Numbered from the stretch's first letter, positions 36,053 through 45,061 are shown. The stretch is DNA of 64,000 nucleotides from Candidatus Rhodoferax mariagerensis (GCA_016719055.1 JADKAW010000017.1:62001-126000); one strand, 5' to 3'. Translations and numbers: made by a program. Notes: generated by a model not told the origin, from the letters alone.

Positions 36053-37195
36053 ATGAAGCAACGAATCTTTCGCAACGCACGCATCGTTGCGGCCAACGAG
36101 GAATTCACCGGCAACGTGGTGATTGAAGACGGCATCATTTGCCGCGTTGACAGCGGTGACACCGCTGTACCCGAGGCCCAGGACTGGGCCGGCGACTGGC
36201 TGCTGCCCGGCCTGGTGGAGGTGCATACCGACAACCTGGAAAAACACCTGTCACCCCGCCCCGGCGTGTTGTGGAACGCCCACTCTGCCATGCTGGTGCA
36301 TGACGCGCAATGCGCCGCCGCCGGCATCACCACCGTGCTGGACTCGGTGGTGATCGGTGATCTGGACCAAGGCGGGCCACGTTGCCAGACCCAGCACACC
36401 TCGATTGCCGCCCTGCACCAGTGCCATGAAGAGGGCCTGATGCGCGTGGCGCATCTGTTGCACCTGCGCTGCGAACTCTCCGCACCCGACCTGCTGGAGG
36501 TGTTTCACCAATATGCCAGCGACGCGCTGCTGACCCTGGTGAGCATCATGGACCATACGCCTGGCCAGCGCCAGTGGCGTGATATCACCAGCTATCGCCG
36601 CTACATCGGGCGCAATGGCCACCACAACGAAGCCGAATTTGATGCCATGATTGCCCAGCGCAAGGCTGACCAGCAGGCCTACTCGCTGCCGCACCGGGTG
36701 GACATAGTGCGTGAATGCCAGGCACGGCATTTGCCCATGGCCAGCCACGACGACACCTTGCTCAGCGACATTGCCCAAGCCGTCGAAGAGGGGGTGGTGA
36801 TGTCCGAGTTTCCCACCACAATTGAGGCGGCACAGGCTGCGCGCGCGGCGGGTATGGCGATCATCATGGGTGGCCCCAACATGGTCAAGGGCGGCTCGCA
36901 CTCGGGCAATGTGTCGGCGGCGGAGTTGGCTGAACTGGATTTGCTGGACATCTTTTCGTCAGACTATGTGCCCAGCAGCCTGTTGCTGGCTACCTTCATG
37001 CTCAGCGCGCTGGACGGCTGGACCCTGCCCAAGGCGGTGCGCACCGTCACCGGCAACCCGGCGCGCGCCATTGGCTTGCAAGACCGCGGCGAAATTGCCC
37101 CAGGGCTGCGCGCTGATCTGCTGCGCGTGCGCATGAACCGCGCCGGTATGCCCATGGTGACCGAAACCTGGTTCGGCGGCACACGTGCCTTCTGA
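36053..37195 (+). CDS. phnM: Alpha-D-ribose 1-methylphosphonate 5-triphosphate diphosphatase PhnM
   Basis: A 380-residue amidohydrolase-fold metalloenzyme that removes diphosphate from the ribose-phosphonate triphosphate before C-P cleavage. Metal-binding and active-site segments are LLPGLVEVHTDNLEKHLSPR (VHTD), PMASHDDT and SDYVPSSLL. The ATG at 36053 is chosen because AGGAG precedes it by 7 nt. Length is normal for PhnM. Confidence 0.95.
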   Translation: MKQRIFRNARIVAANEEFTGNVVIEDGIICRVDSGDTAVPEAQDWAGDWLLPGLVEVHTDNLEKHLSPRPGVLWNAHSAMLVHDAQCAAAGITTVLDSVVIGDLDQGGPRCQTQHTSIAALHQCHEEGLMRVAHLLHLRCELSAPDLLEVFHQYASDALLTLVSIMDHTPGQRQWRDITSYRRYIGRNGHHNEAEFDAMIAQRKADQQAYSLPHRVDIVRECQARHLPMASHDDTLLSDIAQAVEEGVVMSEFPTTIEAAQAARAAGMAIIMGGPNMVKGGSHSGNVSAAELAELDLLDIFSSDYVPSSLLLATFMLSALDGWTLPKAVRTVTGNPARAIGLQDRGEIAPGLRADLLRVRMNRAGMPMVTETWFGGTRAF

Positions 37196-37239
37196 GCCAT
37201 TGCCGTGGTCGACCGTCCATCCGCTTGAGGAGCCCCGCC

Positions 37240-37887
37240 TTGCCTTACACCGACATTGCCGCCCACAACCTGGCGCCCGCACCCCGTCTGGGGTTGGCCC
37301 CGACCCTTGCGCCGACCGCCAGCGTGCGCAACTGCCGTTTTGGCCGTTACACCGAGGTCGGCGACCTGGTGCAGATGACCCAATGCCTGCTGGATGACTA
37401 TTCCTATGTCCAGCCCTATTGCGACCTGATGTCAACCGACATCGGCAAATTTGCCAACATCGCGTCGATGGTGCGCATCAACCCGGGTTTTCACCCGATG
37501 GACTACCCCACCCTGCACCATTTCACCTACCGTCCCACAAAATACGACATGGCAGAGCAGGACGATGCGGCGTTTTTTGAATGGCGCAAGCGGCAGCGGG
37601 TCGTTATTGGACACGACACCTGGATTGGCCACGGGGCCGTCATCATGCCGGGCGTGCACATTGGAAACGGCGCGGTAGTGGGCAGCAATTCGGTGGTCAC
37701 CAAGGATGTGCCACCTTACACCATCGTTGGTGGTGTGGCGGCCAAAGTCATTCGCCAACGTTTTCCCAGAGCGATTTCGCAAGCCCTGGAGGCCACCGCC
37801 TGGTGGGACTGGGACCACGACACACTGACCGAGCGCTTGCCGGAGTTCAAGAATTTGCGGGGCTTTTTGGCGAAATACGCGCCTTGA
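37240..37887 (+). CDS. Phosphonate-locus hexapeptide-repeat transferase
   Basis: A 215-residue left-handed beta-helix acyltransferase-like protein (DapH/GlmU-related). Hexapeptide repeats run through about 30-70 and 130-175 (IGHDTWIGHGAVIMPGVHIG, GAVVGSNSVVTKDVPPYTIV), and the C-terminus is aromatic. A family of these proteins is specific to C-P lyase loci, with no proven reaction. TTG 37240 is proposed as the start because GAGGAG lies 7 nt upstream; another TTG is at 37225. A strong hairpin without T-run follows the stop. Confidence 0.88.
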   Translation: MPYTDIAAHNLAPAPRLGLAPTLAPTASVRNCRFGRYTEVGDLVQMTQCLLDDYSYVQPYCDLMSTDIGKFANIASMVRINPGFHPMDYPTLHHFTYRPTKYDMAEQDDAAFFEWRKRQRVVIGHDTWIGHGAVIMPGVHIGNGAVVGSNSVVTKDVPPYTIVGGVAAKVIRQRFPRAISQALEATAWWDWDHDTLTERLPEFKNLRGFLAKYAP

Positions 37888-37918
37888 GGCTGGCGCCGCC
37901 GGTGTGCCGGCGCCAGCC
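37888..37918 (+). terminator. Strong GC hairpin after the phnM-transferase genes
   Basis: GGCTGGCGCCG (37888-37898) and CGGCGCCAGCC (37908-37918) are perfectly complementary and start right after the TGA. No U-tract follows, so it may be a transcript-stabilising or partial-termination structure separating phnG-M from phnCDE. Confidence 0.55.
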
Positions 37919-38006
37919 ATACAACCGATGTGGCGTCTGATGGCAACGAAGGTGCCGCTGTGGGGCAGGAACACGTCCACCGCGCCCCGACACATTGCCA
38001 GGCGAC

Positions 38007-38024
38007 TTGACATTGTTTTGACAT
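38007..38024 (+). promoter_or_regulatory. Candidate Pho box upstream of phnC
   Basis: TTGACAT-TGTT-TTGACAT is a perfect direct repeat with the 11-bp period of Pho boxes; each half matches CTGTCAT at 5 of 7. It ends 40 bp before the phnC start. Confidence 0.5.
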
Positions 38025-38064
38025 GTTGCGCCGTTAACTTCAGTCACATCAACCAGGAGTCAGT

Positions 38065-38958
38065 ATGAGCACGGCCATCCATATCAATGCATTGAACAAG
38101 ACATTTCGCGGCGGCTGCAAGGCGCTGCAAGACATTCATTTGACCATTCATCCAGGTGAAATGGTGGCGCTGATTGGTGCCTCCGGTTCCGGCAAATCAA
38201 CCCTGCTGCGCCACATGGCAGGCCTGATGAGCGGCGACGATGCAGGTCGTGGCCTGGTTCAGGTGCACGGCAAGACGGTGCAACAAAACGGAAAAATTGC
38301 GCCCGACATCCGCCGCACGCGCGCCAGCATCGGATTTGTGTTCCAGCAATTCAATCTGGTGGACCGCTTGCCAGTGATCATCAATGTGCTGGCGGGCATC
38401 CTGCACCGGGTTCCGCTGTGGCGCAGCTTGCTGCGCTGGTTCACGCCGGCCGAGCGCACCCGTGGCGTGGAGGCGCTGCGCCGTGTTGGCATTGCAGAGT
38501 GTTGTTATCAACGGGCATCAACCTTGTCGGGAGGACAGCAACAGCGTGCCGCCATTGCCCGCGCCATGGTGCAAGGTGCCCAGGTGATCCTGGCCGACGA
38601 ACCGATTGCCTCGCTGGACCCGGAGTCTTCCCGCAAGGTGATGGACATCCTGGCGCAGTTGAACCGCGAGGACAAATGCACTGTGGTGGTGTCGCTGCAC
38701 CAGGTCAACGTGGCCATCAAGTACTGCGCGCGCACGGTGGCAATGCACCAGGGACGGGTGGTTTACGACGGCGCATCGGTCGGGTTGACGCCAGCGGTGC
38801 TGCGCGATTTGTACGGTGCCGAGGCAGATGACATCTTGTCGCTGGGCGACCACATCTCCAGCCTGGAAGACAAACCCAAGCCTCATCCCCATCCCCATCC
38901 GCATCTGGTCTGGCCAGCACCACTGGCCGAACTGCAAACCTTGGCACGTGCTGCCTGA
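38065..38958 (+). CDS. phnC: Phosphonate ABC transporter ATPase PhnC
   Basis: A 297-residue ATPase energising phosphonate uptake with PhnD and PhnE. Walker A is GASGSGKST, the Q-loop is FVFQQFNLVDRLPV, the signature is LSGGQQQRAAIARAM and Walker B is VILADEPIASLD. AGGAG precedes the ATG. The C-terminal tail contains KPHPHPHPHL, a His-Pro repeat not part of the conserved core. It is the first gene of phnCDE, about 180 bp after the transferase gene and behind a Pho-box-like repeat, so it may have its own promoter. Confidence 0.94.
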   Translation: MSTAIHINALNKTFRGGCKALQDIHLTIHPGEMVALIGASGSGKSTLLRHMAGLMSGDDAGRGLVQVHGKTVQQNGKIAPDIRRTRASIGFVFQQFNLVDRLPVIINVLAGILHRVPLWRSLLRWFTPAERTRGVEALRRVGIAECCYQRASTLSGGQQQRAAIARAMVQGAQVILADEPIASLDPESSRKVMDILAQLNREDKCTVVVSLHQVNVAIKYCARTVAMHQGRVVYDGASVGLTPAVLRDLYGAEADDILSLGDHISSLEDKPKPHPHPHPHLVWPAPLAELQTLARAA

Positions 38959-39003
38959 AGCCGATTTTGTGTTTTTGTCTGCTCTCTAACCTAAGGAAAC
39001 TTT

Positions 39004-39972
39004 ATGATGAAGAAAATGTTTGTAGCCCTCGCTGGTACTGCGCTGATAGCTATCAACCCAGTAGCAGCCCAGGAACTGAAGGAAATCAACTTCGGCATCA
39101 TCTCGACCGAATCGTCGACCAACCTGAAATCCGACTGGCAGCCTATCCTGGAAGCCATGAGCAAAAAGACCGGCATGAAGGTCAACGCGTTCTTTGCCTC
39201 GGATTACGCCGGCATCATTGAAGGCATGCGCTTCAACAAGGTGCAAGTGGCCTGGTTTGGCAACAAGTCCGCGATGGAAGCGGTGGACCGCGCCAGCGGC
39301 GAAGTGTTTGCCCAGATGGCCAACGCCGATGGCACCAAGGGTTATTACTCGCACCTGATCGTGCACAAGGACAGCCCGCTCAAGTCGCTCGACGATGTGC
39401 TCAAGCAGGGCAAAGACCTGTCGTTTGGCAACGGCGACCCCAATTCCACCTCTGGTTTTCTGGTGCCGAGCTACTACGTGTTTTCGCTGAACAAGGCCGA
39501 CCCCAAGACCTTGTTCAAGCTCACGCGCACCGCCAACCATGAGGCCAACGCGATGGCTGTGGCCAACAAGCAGGTTGACGTGGCCACCAACAACAGCGAA
39601 AACCTGGAGAAAGTCAGGGAGCACGCACCTGCCAAGTTCAATGAGATCCGTGTCATCTGGACTTCGCCGCTGATTCCTTCAGATCCACTGGTGATGCGCA
39701 AGGACCTGCCTGAAGCCAGCAAGGCGAAGGTGCGCGATTTTTTCTTTACCTACGGTCAGGGCGGCCAGCCAGAAAAAGACGCTTTGATGAAGCTCTCCAA
39801 GCTGTCTGGCTTTATTCCTTCGACCAACAGCCAGCTGATTCCGATTCGCCAACTGGAACTGTTCAAGAGCCGCAACAAGGTGGAGTCTGATGCCAATATG
39901 GCCAGCGCCGACAAAGAGGCCAAGCTGGCTGACATCGACCGGCAGTTGACCGCATTGGCCAGCGCCAAGTGA
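39004..39972 (+). CDS. phnD: Phosphonate-binding protein PhnD
   Basis: A 322-residue periplasmic solute-binding protein. A signal peptide spans residues 1 to about 22 (MMKKMFVALAGTALIAINPV, cleavage after AA of VAAQ). The mature part has the PhnD-type FGIISTESSTNLKSDWQPIL start and ASDYAGIIEGMRFNKVQVAW ligand-binding region. AAGGAAACTTT precedes the ATG. It delivers phosphonates (or phosphite/phosphate esters) to the PhnE permease. Confidence 0.94.
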   Translation: MMKKMFVALAGTALIAINPVAAQELKEINFGIISTESSTNLKSDWQPILEAMSKKTGMKVNAFFASDYAGIIEGMRFNKVQVAWFGNKSAMEAVDRASGEVFAQMANADGTKGYYSHLIVHKDSPLKSLDDVLKQGKDLSFGNGDPNSTSGFLVPSYYVFSLNKADPKTLFKLTRTANHEANAMAVANKQVDVATNNSENLEKVREHAPAKFNEIRVIWTSPLIPSDPLVMRKDLPEASKAKVRDFFFTYGQGGQPEKDALMKLSKLSGFIPSTNSQLIPIRQLELFKSRNKVESDANMASADKEAKLADIDRQLTALASAK

Positions 39973-40018
39973 TGGCATCTGCATCACATCTGCTGCGGAC
40001 CAGGTTTGGGGTGCTGGC

Positions 40019-40831
40019 ATGCGTGTGCCTGGTGTAGCGCCGCCGCTGCCACAGCCAGGCACAGCGCCCATGCCGCCGCGCACCAGCCTGCTACGCCTGC
40101 TGGGCTGGGGTGTGCTGCTGGCGCTGCTGGCGGCTTCCTGGAAAGGGGCGGACATGCGCCCGTTCGATCTGGTGCGCGATTCGGCCAACATGGCGACTTA
40201 CGTGACAGATTTCTTCCCGCCCAATTTTGGCGACTGGCGGCTATACCTTGTAGAGATGATCGTCACCGTTCAGATTGCGCTGTGGGGTACCGCGTTGGCG
40301 GTGGTGTTTGCCGTGCCGCTGGGGCTGCTGTCATCGTCCAATATTGCGCCGTGGTGGGTGTATCAGCCGGTTCGCCGCCTGATGGACGCGGCGCGTGCCA
40401 TCAACGAGATGGTGTTTGCCATGCTGTTTATCGTGGCCGTCGGTTTGGGGCCGTTTGCCGGTGTGCTGGCGCTGTTTGTGCACACCACCGGCATTTTGGC
40501 CAAGCTGTTTTCCGAGGCGGTTGAATCCATCGACACGCAGCCGGTGGAAGGTATCCGCGCCACCGGGGCCAATGCGCTGGAAGAAATCGTCTACGGCATC
40601 ATTCCGCAGGTGTTGCCGCTGTGGATTTCATTTTCGCTGTACCGTTTTGAGTCCAACGTGCGCTCGGCCTCGGTGGTGGGTATGGTCGGTGCGGGTGGCA
40701 TTGGCGTGATTTTGTGGGACATCATGCGCAGCTTTCAGTACGCCGAAACCTGCGCCGTGATGATCATCATCGTCGTGACGGTCACCGTGATTGACATGAT
40801 CTCTGCAAAGGTCCGTCAAACCCTGATTTAG
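40019..40831 (+). CDS. phnE: Phosphonate ABC transporter permease PhnE
   Basis: A 270-residue inner-membrane permease with about six hydrophobic segments (first LLRLLGWGVLLALLAASW near 23-40). The coupling loop EAVESIDTQPVEGIRATGAN contacts PhnC. The SVVGMVGAGGIGVILWDIMR stretch is typical of PhnE. The start may be ATG 40019 or 40070; the first is listed. It ends the phn operon; no phnN, phnO or phnP is present in the window. Confidence 0.93.
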   Translation: MRVPGVAPPLPQPGTAPMPPRTSLLRLLGWGVLLALLAASWKGADMRPFDLVRDSANMATYVTDFFPPNFGDWRLYLVEMIVTVQIALWGTALAVVFAVPLGLLSSSNIAPWWVYQPVRRLMDAARAINEMVFAMLFIVAVGLGPFAGVLALFVHTTGILAKLFSEAVESIDTQPVEGIRATGANALEEIVYGIIPQVLPLWISFSLYRFESNVRSASVVGMVGAGGIGVILWDIMRSFQYAETCAVMIIIVVTVTVIDMISAKVRQTLI

Positions 40832-40935
40832 TGCTTTTGGACGGCGGCTCGCAAGTCTGCATTTTGCGCAGCAAACCAGGTACCCACGCCCAGCAATGCA
40901 CCAAAAGCGGCGAACACCAGTCCGTTAACTGACAT
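40828..40935 (-). CDS. Possible small membrane protein
   Basis: A 35-codon frame starting MSVNGLVFAAFGALLGVGTW, with one hydrophobic segment and a charged tail. It overlaps the phnE stop codon on the opposite strand. There is no recognised family or ribosome site, so it could be chance or the tail of a decayed membrane protein. Confidence 0.2.
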   Translation of the reverse strand: MSVNGLVFAAFGALLGVGTWFAAQNADLRAAVQKH

Positions 40936-41044
40936 GACAAAGTCAGCGCAGTGGATTGGGTTCCCGCACCATGCCGATCCAGGCTATCTGACACGCAAGC
41001 CATGTCGTTACCCAATCACTGAGCTCGATGGATTGAGGCGTTCC

Positions 41045-41167
41045 TTAAGCCGCTGGAAAGACGTTGGGCAACACCTGCCCCAGCGTAACGCCAATGACGA
41101 CGCACAGAAGTACCCACACCGTGAAATAGCGCTCTAACACGGCTGTAGAGGAATCTCCTGACTGCAT
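41045..41167 (-). pseudogene. Truncated ACR3-type arsenite carrier, N-terminal remnant
   Basis: A 40-codon frame whose LERYFTVWVLLCVVIGVTLG plus QVLPNVF matches the first transmembrane segment of ACR3/ArsB arsenite efflux proteins (FERYLxLWVxLCIxxGxxLGxxxP). It then ends in TAA, and none of the other nine segments are present nearby. It is the only evidence of an arsenic locus in this 617-bp gap. Confidence 0.6.
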
Positions 41168-41390
41168 GGTGGTCAAATCAGGGAGCCCGTTTTGGGGGCT
41201 GTGTGTTGGCAAGTTGATGGGCGATCTTTTGAAGCATGGTCTTGTCCGGTTTTGGGTGGCCTGAGCCGCATTTACAAATAAAAGTTGAAACTGTCTTGTA
41301 CTAGCGTCAGGGTGAGCAATATCTGCGCCAGTTTTTACACGCCACGCGTGACAAACGCGTGACAGGCGTGCGTCCAGGAGCTGACACATC

Positions 41391-41408
41391 GGTGTCACAT
41401 GCTGTGGC
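41391..41408 (+). promoter_or_regulatory. Candidate Pho box upstream of the 5'-nucleotidase
   Basis: CTGACAC-ATCG-GTGTCAC: 5 of 7 in each half and a 4-nt spacer, 40 bp before the start. It is also a TGACAC/GTGTCA dyad. A second pair GTGACAA-ACGC-GTGACAG at 41348-41365 has the same geometry on the opposite strand. Confidence 0.4.
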
Positions 41409-41448
41409 TAGCCTGTGGGTTTTGTTCTTCACTTCATCAAAGGTACTC

Positions 41449-43323
41449 ATGCAATTCAACCCTCTCGCGCGCGCCCTGGCGGGCGCTGGCATTCTGGTCA
41501 CGATCGGTTTGGCGCTAAGCGCCTGCGGCGGCGGCAGTGACGCCCCCAGTTACAAGCCCATTGAGCTCAATATTGCCCACATCAATGACCACCACTCACA
41601 ATTGGACGCATTTGCCGCCACCGAACTAACGCTGGACGGTGTGGCCACACAAGTGGAATTGGGTGGCTTTGCCCGCCAGGCGGCCATGTTCAAGTCGGTC
41701 GCTGGCACCAAAAACCTGATCAAGCTCCACGCGGGAGACGCGTTGACGGGATCGCTTTATTACACGTTTTTCAAAGGAGCGGTGGATGCCCAGATGATGA
41801 ACACTATCTGCTTTGATGCGTTCACCCCTGGCAACCACGAGTTTGATGATGGCGATGCAGTACTCAAAGGCTTTCTGGACGAACTGGGTAAAAGCACTTG
41901 CCAGACACCCACAATTTCCAGCAACGTGGTGCCCGCGGTGGGCACTGCGCTGGCGCCCAGCGCGGCTTCGGCTTATCTCAAGCCCTGGGTGATCAAGGAC
42001 ATTGACGGCGTCAAGGTCGGCATCATCGGCCTGACGGTGGCGGGCAAAACCATGAACTCGTCACGCCCCTTGGGCAGCACGCAGTTCAACGACGAAGTCA
42101 GCTCGGCCCAGAAATCCATTGATGCGTTGAAAAGCCAAGGCGTGCGCCACATCATTGCGCTGACCCATCAGGGCTATGACGCTGACAAGGCCATGGCCGC
42201 CAAGTTGACTGATGTCGACGTGATCATTGGCGGCGATTCGCACAGCCTGTTGGGTGACTTCAAGGCGCTTGGCATTGCCACCTCATCTGGCAGCTACCCC
42301 ACCGTTGCCACCAACAAAAATGGCGAGATGGTTTGTATTGGACAGGCCTGGGAATACAGCAAGGCTTTTGGCCTGATGAACCTGCAGTTCAACGAATACG
42401 GTGCGGTCAAAAGCTGCGGCGGCAAGGCCACCCTGCTGATTGGTGACAGCTTCAAACGCAAGGATGCGGCGGGTGCATGGCAAACCGTGAGCGACACCGT
42501 TCGCACCTCGTTGGTGGCTAATCTGGCAGCAAACCAACCCCAGGTCAAGGTGTTGGCACCCGACGCGGGCGCTGCTGCCACGCTCAAGACCTATGCGGAC
42601 CAGGTGGCGCTGGAAAAAACCAAAGCGATTGGTACCGCAACCGAGTCACTGTGTCTGGTGCGCGTACCCGGGGAGAGCACCAACCGCAGCAGCAGCACAG
42701 CGGGTTGCGAGACCGCCAACACCTTGGCGCGTGGCAGCGATGCCGCCCAGGTCGTGGCCGAAGCCTTCTTGTTTGCCGCCAAACGCGCCGACTTTGCCCT
42801 GCAGAACGCCGGCGGCGTGCGGGTGCCGGTAGCCGCTGGCGGCCTGAGCATGAACACGGCCTTTACCCTGCTGCCTTTCACCAACGTGTTGGTAGAAATG
42901 GACCTCAGCGGCGCTGAAGTTGTGGCGACCCTGGAAGATGCGGTCAACAACCACATCGTGACCCCATCGGGCAACGGCTCACACCCCTATGCTGCAGGCC
43001 TGCGCTGGAACCTGGACATGAGCAAGGCCAAAGGCCAGCGTTTTACCAACGTGCAGGTGCGCAACAAAACCACCGGGGCCTGGAGCGCCATTGACACCGC
43101 CAAGACCTATGTGCTGGTCACCAATGACTTCATTGCTGCGGGCAAAGATGGCTACACCACCCTGGGAGTGGCCTACAGCGCCGGGCGTTATGTCAACACT
43201 TACCTGCTTTACACCCAGAGCTTTGTGGACTACGTGTTGACCAAAGGCACTTTGGCCCGCCCTGCCGCTGGCGATTACTCACACCAGAGTGTCGTCACCG
43301 CCGCCGGTGTGACGCTGCCCTGA
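41449..43323 (+). CDS. Lipoprotein bifunctional metallophosphatase/5'-nucleotidase
   Basis: A 624-residue UshA/CpdB-like enzyme that hydrolyses nucleotides or nucleotide sugars outside the cytoplasm. The N-terminus is a lipoprotein signal peptide with lipobox LSAC (Cys about 26). The calcineurin-like metal motifs are AHINDHHSQLD, HAGDALTGS, GNHEFDDG, and ALTHQGYDADKAMAAKL with IGGDSH. The C-terminal 5'-nucleotidase domain begins near residue 370 and includes FALQNAGGVRVPVAAGGLS and FTNVLVEMDLSGAEV. ATG 41449 is preferred since the signal peptide begins there. It probably scavenges phosphate from nucleotides; a Pho-box-like site lies 40 bp upstream. Confidence 0.92.
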   Translation: MQFNPLARALAGAGILVTIGLALSACGGGSDAPSYKPIELNIAHINDHHSQLDAFAATELTLDGVATQVELGGFARQAAMFKSVAGTKNLIKLHAGDALTGSLYYTFFKGAVDAQMMNTICFDAFTPGNHEFDDGDAVLKGFLDELGKSTCQTPTISSNVVPAVGTALAPSAASAYLKPWVIKDIDGVKVGIIGLTVAGKTMNSSRPLGSTQFNDEVSSAQKSIDALKSQGVRHIIALTHQGYDADKAMAAKLTDVDVIIGGDSHSLLGDFKALGIATSSGSYPTVATNKNGEMVCIGQAWEYSKAFGLMNLQFNEYGAVKSCGGKATLLIGDSFKRKDAAGAWQTVSDTVRTSLVANLAANQPQVKVLAPDAGAAATLKTYADQVALEKTKAIGTATESLCLVRVPGESTNRSSSTAGCETANTLARGSDAAQVVAEAFLFAAKRADFALQNAGGVRVPVAAGGLSMNTAFTLLPFTNVLVEMDLSGAEVVATLEDAVNNHIVTPSGNGSHPYAAGLRWNLDMSKAKGQRFTNVQVRNKTTGAWSAIDTAKTYVLVTNDFIAAGKDGYTTLGVAYSAGRYVNTYLLYTQSFVDYVLTKGTLARPAAGDYSHQSVVTAAGVTLP

Positions 43324-43345
43324 CAGTAGTGTCATGACCTGAATC

Positions 43346-43375
43346 CGCCTTGGCCTGCCATGACAGGTCAAGGCG
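43346..43375. terminator. Bidirectional terminator-like hairpin
   Basis: CGCCTTGGCCTG and CAGGTCAAGGCG form a 12-bp stem with one G.T pair and a CCATGA loop. It lies between the convergent nucleotidase and phosphatase genes. Confidence 0.6.
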
Positions 43376-43380
43376 CAGAG

Positions 43381-44610
43381 TTACAACTTGCGCCTGAGCG
43401 CCAGCATGGTGAAGTCGTCTTCCAGGACCTCGGTGCCCGTAAAAGTGGCCACGTGGCGTCGCATGCCATCGAGCACATGCTGCAAGGGTTGTGATTGGGC
43501 CTGCCCGATCCAAATTTTGCACCGGTCTTCGGAAAACTCCTCCCCGGTTGTGTTCTGCGCCTCAGTTACACCATCGGTATAACAATATAAAACGTCCTCC
43601 CAGTTGAGTATTTGCATCTTGGCCGTGTAACGCGCTCCAGGCAAGGCACCCACCAATGGGCCTTTAGGAATCGCCAGGTCGCGCAGTTCCCCGGCAGCAC
43701 AAAGAATGGGCGGGCAGTGTCCCCCGTTGGAATAGGTCATCCGCCCGGTATCCACATCGAGAAACGCGCAAAAGATGGTCAGGAACAAGTTGGTATCGTT
43801 GTTTAGACACAGGCGCTGGTTGAGTTTTGTCAGCAGTTTGTCGGGTTGGAACGTGGTCATGGCCAAAATCCGCAGCAGTCCAATGGCTCGGGCCATGAAC
43901 AGCGCCGATGCGATGCCGTGCCCGGAAACATCACCGATACAGAAGAACAACAGCCGGTCACGCACAAAAAATGCGTCAAAAAGATCACCACCAACGCTGG
44001 ATGCCGGTTCCATGATCCCGCATACTTCGATGTCATCTCGCCCCGGAAACAAGGGGCGCTGCAGCGGTAACATGCTCGCCTGCAGTTGGCGCGCCACGTT
44101 AAGGTCCTTGCGCAACTGCATCAGTTCCATCTGCTCACTTTGAGATTTGAGCGCCTGCGCGGTAGACCTTCGCAGCCGTTCGCTGAGCAGCACCATAAAA
44201 CTCGACGCCACGCCGGGCAGCGTCATCAGACGGTTCCAGAAAATATCCTGCGGCACTTTGAGCACCCTTGCCTCGGTCAATGCCACCACCAGGCCAGAGA
44301 CCGGCTTACCATCGATGGCTGAGAGCTCGCCGACACATTCACCCACAGCAATGGGAATGGTCGTCTGTGCCGTCGAATGAGTGTCAAGATACACCACGAT
44401 GGTACCGGGCAAGGGAATAAAGACGCTGTGATTAATTTCACCCGGGCGCAGCAGGGGCGTGTCGGCTGCCAATTGCAACACCAAACAACCCTTCAAGGCC
44501 TCCAGAATCAGCGCTGTCTCTGTGTTTCGAAAAAGCGCAATAGCTGCAACATCGCGTTCAAACTGATCGGTTGGCGCGCACGGCAGGCGTTCTGTTTGAC
44601 CCTCATTCAT
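43381..44610 (-). CDS. cNMP-type domain plus PP2C (SpoIIE/RsbU) phosphatase
   Basis: A 409-residue partner-switching phosphatase. The N-terminal 130 residues form a cyclic-nucleotide-binding-type beta roll (LLRPGEINHSVFIPLPGTIV, GECVGELSAIDGKPVSGLVV). A coiled-coil linker follows (KSQSEQMELMQLRKDLNVAR), then the SpoIIE-type PP2C domain with metal-binding Asp in SVGGDLFDAFF, IGDVSGHG, SNGGHCPP and YTDGVTEAQN. It should dephosphorylate the STAS protein encoded two genes upstream. ATG 44610 overlaps the end of the RsbW-like gene by 8 bp. No membrane segment is seen. Confidence 0.9.
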   Translation of the reverse strand: MNEGQTERLPCAPTDQFERDVAAIALFRNTETALILEALKGCLVLQLAADTPLLRPGEINHSVFIPLPGTIVVYLDTHSTAQTTIPIAVGECVGELSAIDGKPVSGLVVALTEARVLKVPQDIFWNRLMTLPGVASSFMVLLSERLRRSTAQALKSQSEQMELMQLRKDLNVARQLQASMLPLQRPLFPGRDDIEVCGIMEPASSVGGDLFDAFFVRDRLLFFCIGDVSGHGIASALFMARAIGLLRILAMTTFQPDKLLTKLNQRLCLNNDTNLFLTIFCAFLDVDTGRMTYSNGGHCPPILCAAGELRDLAIPKGPLVGALPGARYTAKMQILNWEDVLYCYTDGVTEAQNTTGEEFSEDRCKIWIGQAQSQPLQHVLDGMRRHVATFTGTEVLEDDFTMLALRRKL

Positions 44611-45061
44611 CCGAGTTGATCCAGCGCACCGCAAAACTCAAGTGGTTCTGCCCGCCGCTGTACCTGTACCTGAGGTCATCCGAAAAGCTGCGGATCATCA
44701 ACAAACCCAGGCCACCCGGCTGGGCATCAGCCAAGGATGCTGGCCGGCAATGGTCGCCAGCAAGTGTGATGTCAAACGCGGGTCCGGCATCAGAGACCGT
44801 GACCGTGGCCACGCTGGTGCCGTCGTCGTCGTGTTCAACCTGCAACACGACGTGAACCAATGGCTTGGCCTCCGAACCCAACCCGTGGCTAATGATGTTG
44901 GCCAACACCTCGTTGAGGCACAGGTCCAGGCGGTCAAGCTCAGAAACAGGCACTTCAAAATCAGACGCCGACTTGGCCAACCACTGTGATGCCAGTCGGG
45001 TGCTCGACCCATCCGCGTCTATGCTCAGGTCGGCAATCCGGCGCAGGGTGCTGGTGGTCAT
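44603..45061 (-). CDS. RsbW-like anti-sigma factor / serine kinase
   Basis: A 152-residue GHKL ATPase. The N box is LDLCLNEVLANIISHG, the G1 region DAGPAFDITL, and the G2 region PGGLGLLMIRSFSDDLRY. Such proteins phosphorylate a STAS antagonist and bind a sigma factor or another partner. It lies 8 bp downstream of the STAS gene and overlaps the phosphatase gene, giving the standard antagonist-kinase-phosphatase cassette. No sigma factor gene is adjacent, so the final target is unknown. Confidence 0.9.
   Translation of the reverse strand: MTTSTLRRIADLSIDADGSSTRLASQWLAKSASDFEVPVSELDRLDLCLNEVLANIISHGLGSEAKPLVHVVLQVEHDDDGTSVATVTVSDAGPAFDITLAGDHCRPASLADAQPGGLGLLMIRSFSDDLRYRYSGGQNHLSFAVRWINSDE

Noticed and set aside
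39040..39075. Possible dispersed-repeat copy in the phnD signal sequence (GATAGCTATCAACCCAGTAGC)
   Set aside because: The similarity is short, the reading frame encodes a normal signal peptide and cleavage site, and the CAAGCAG core is missing.
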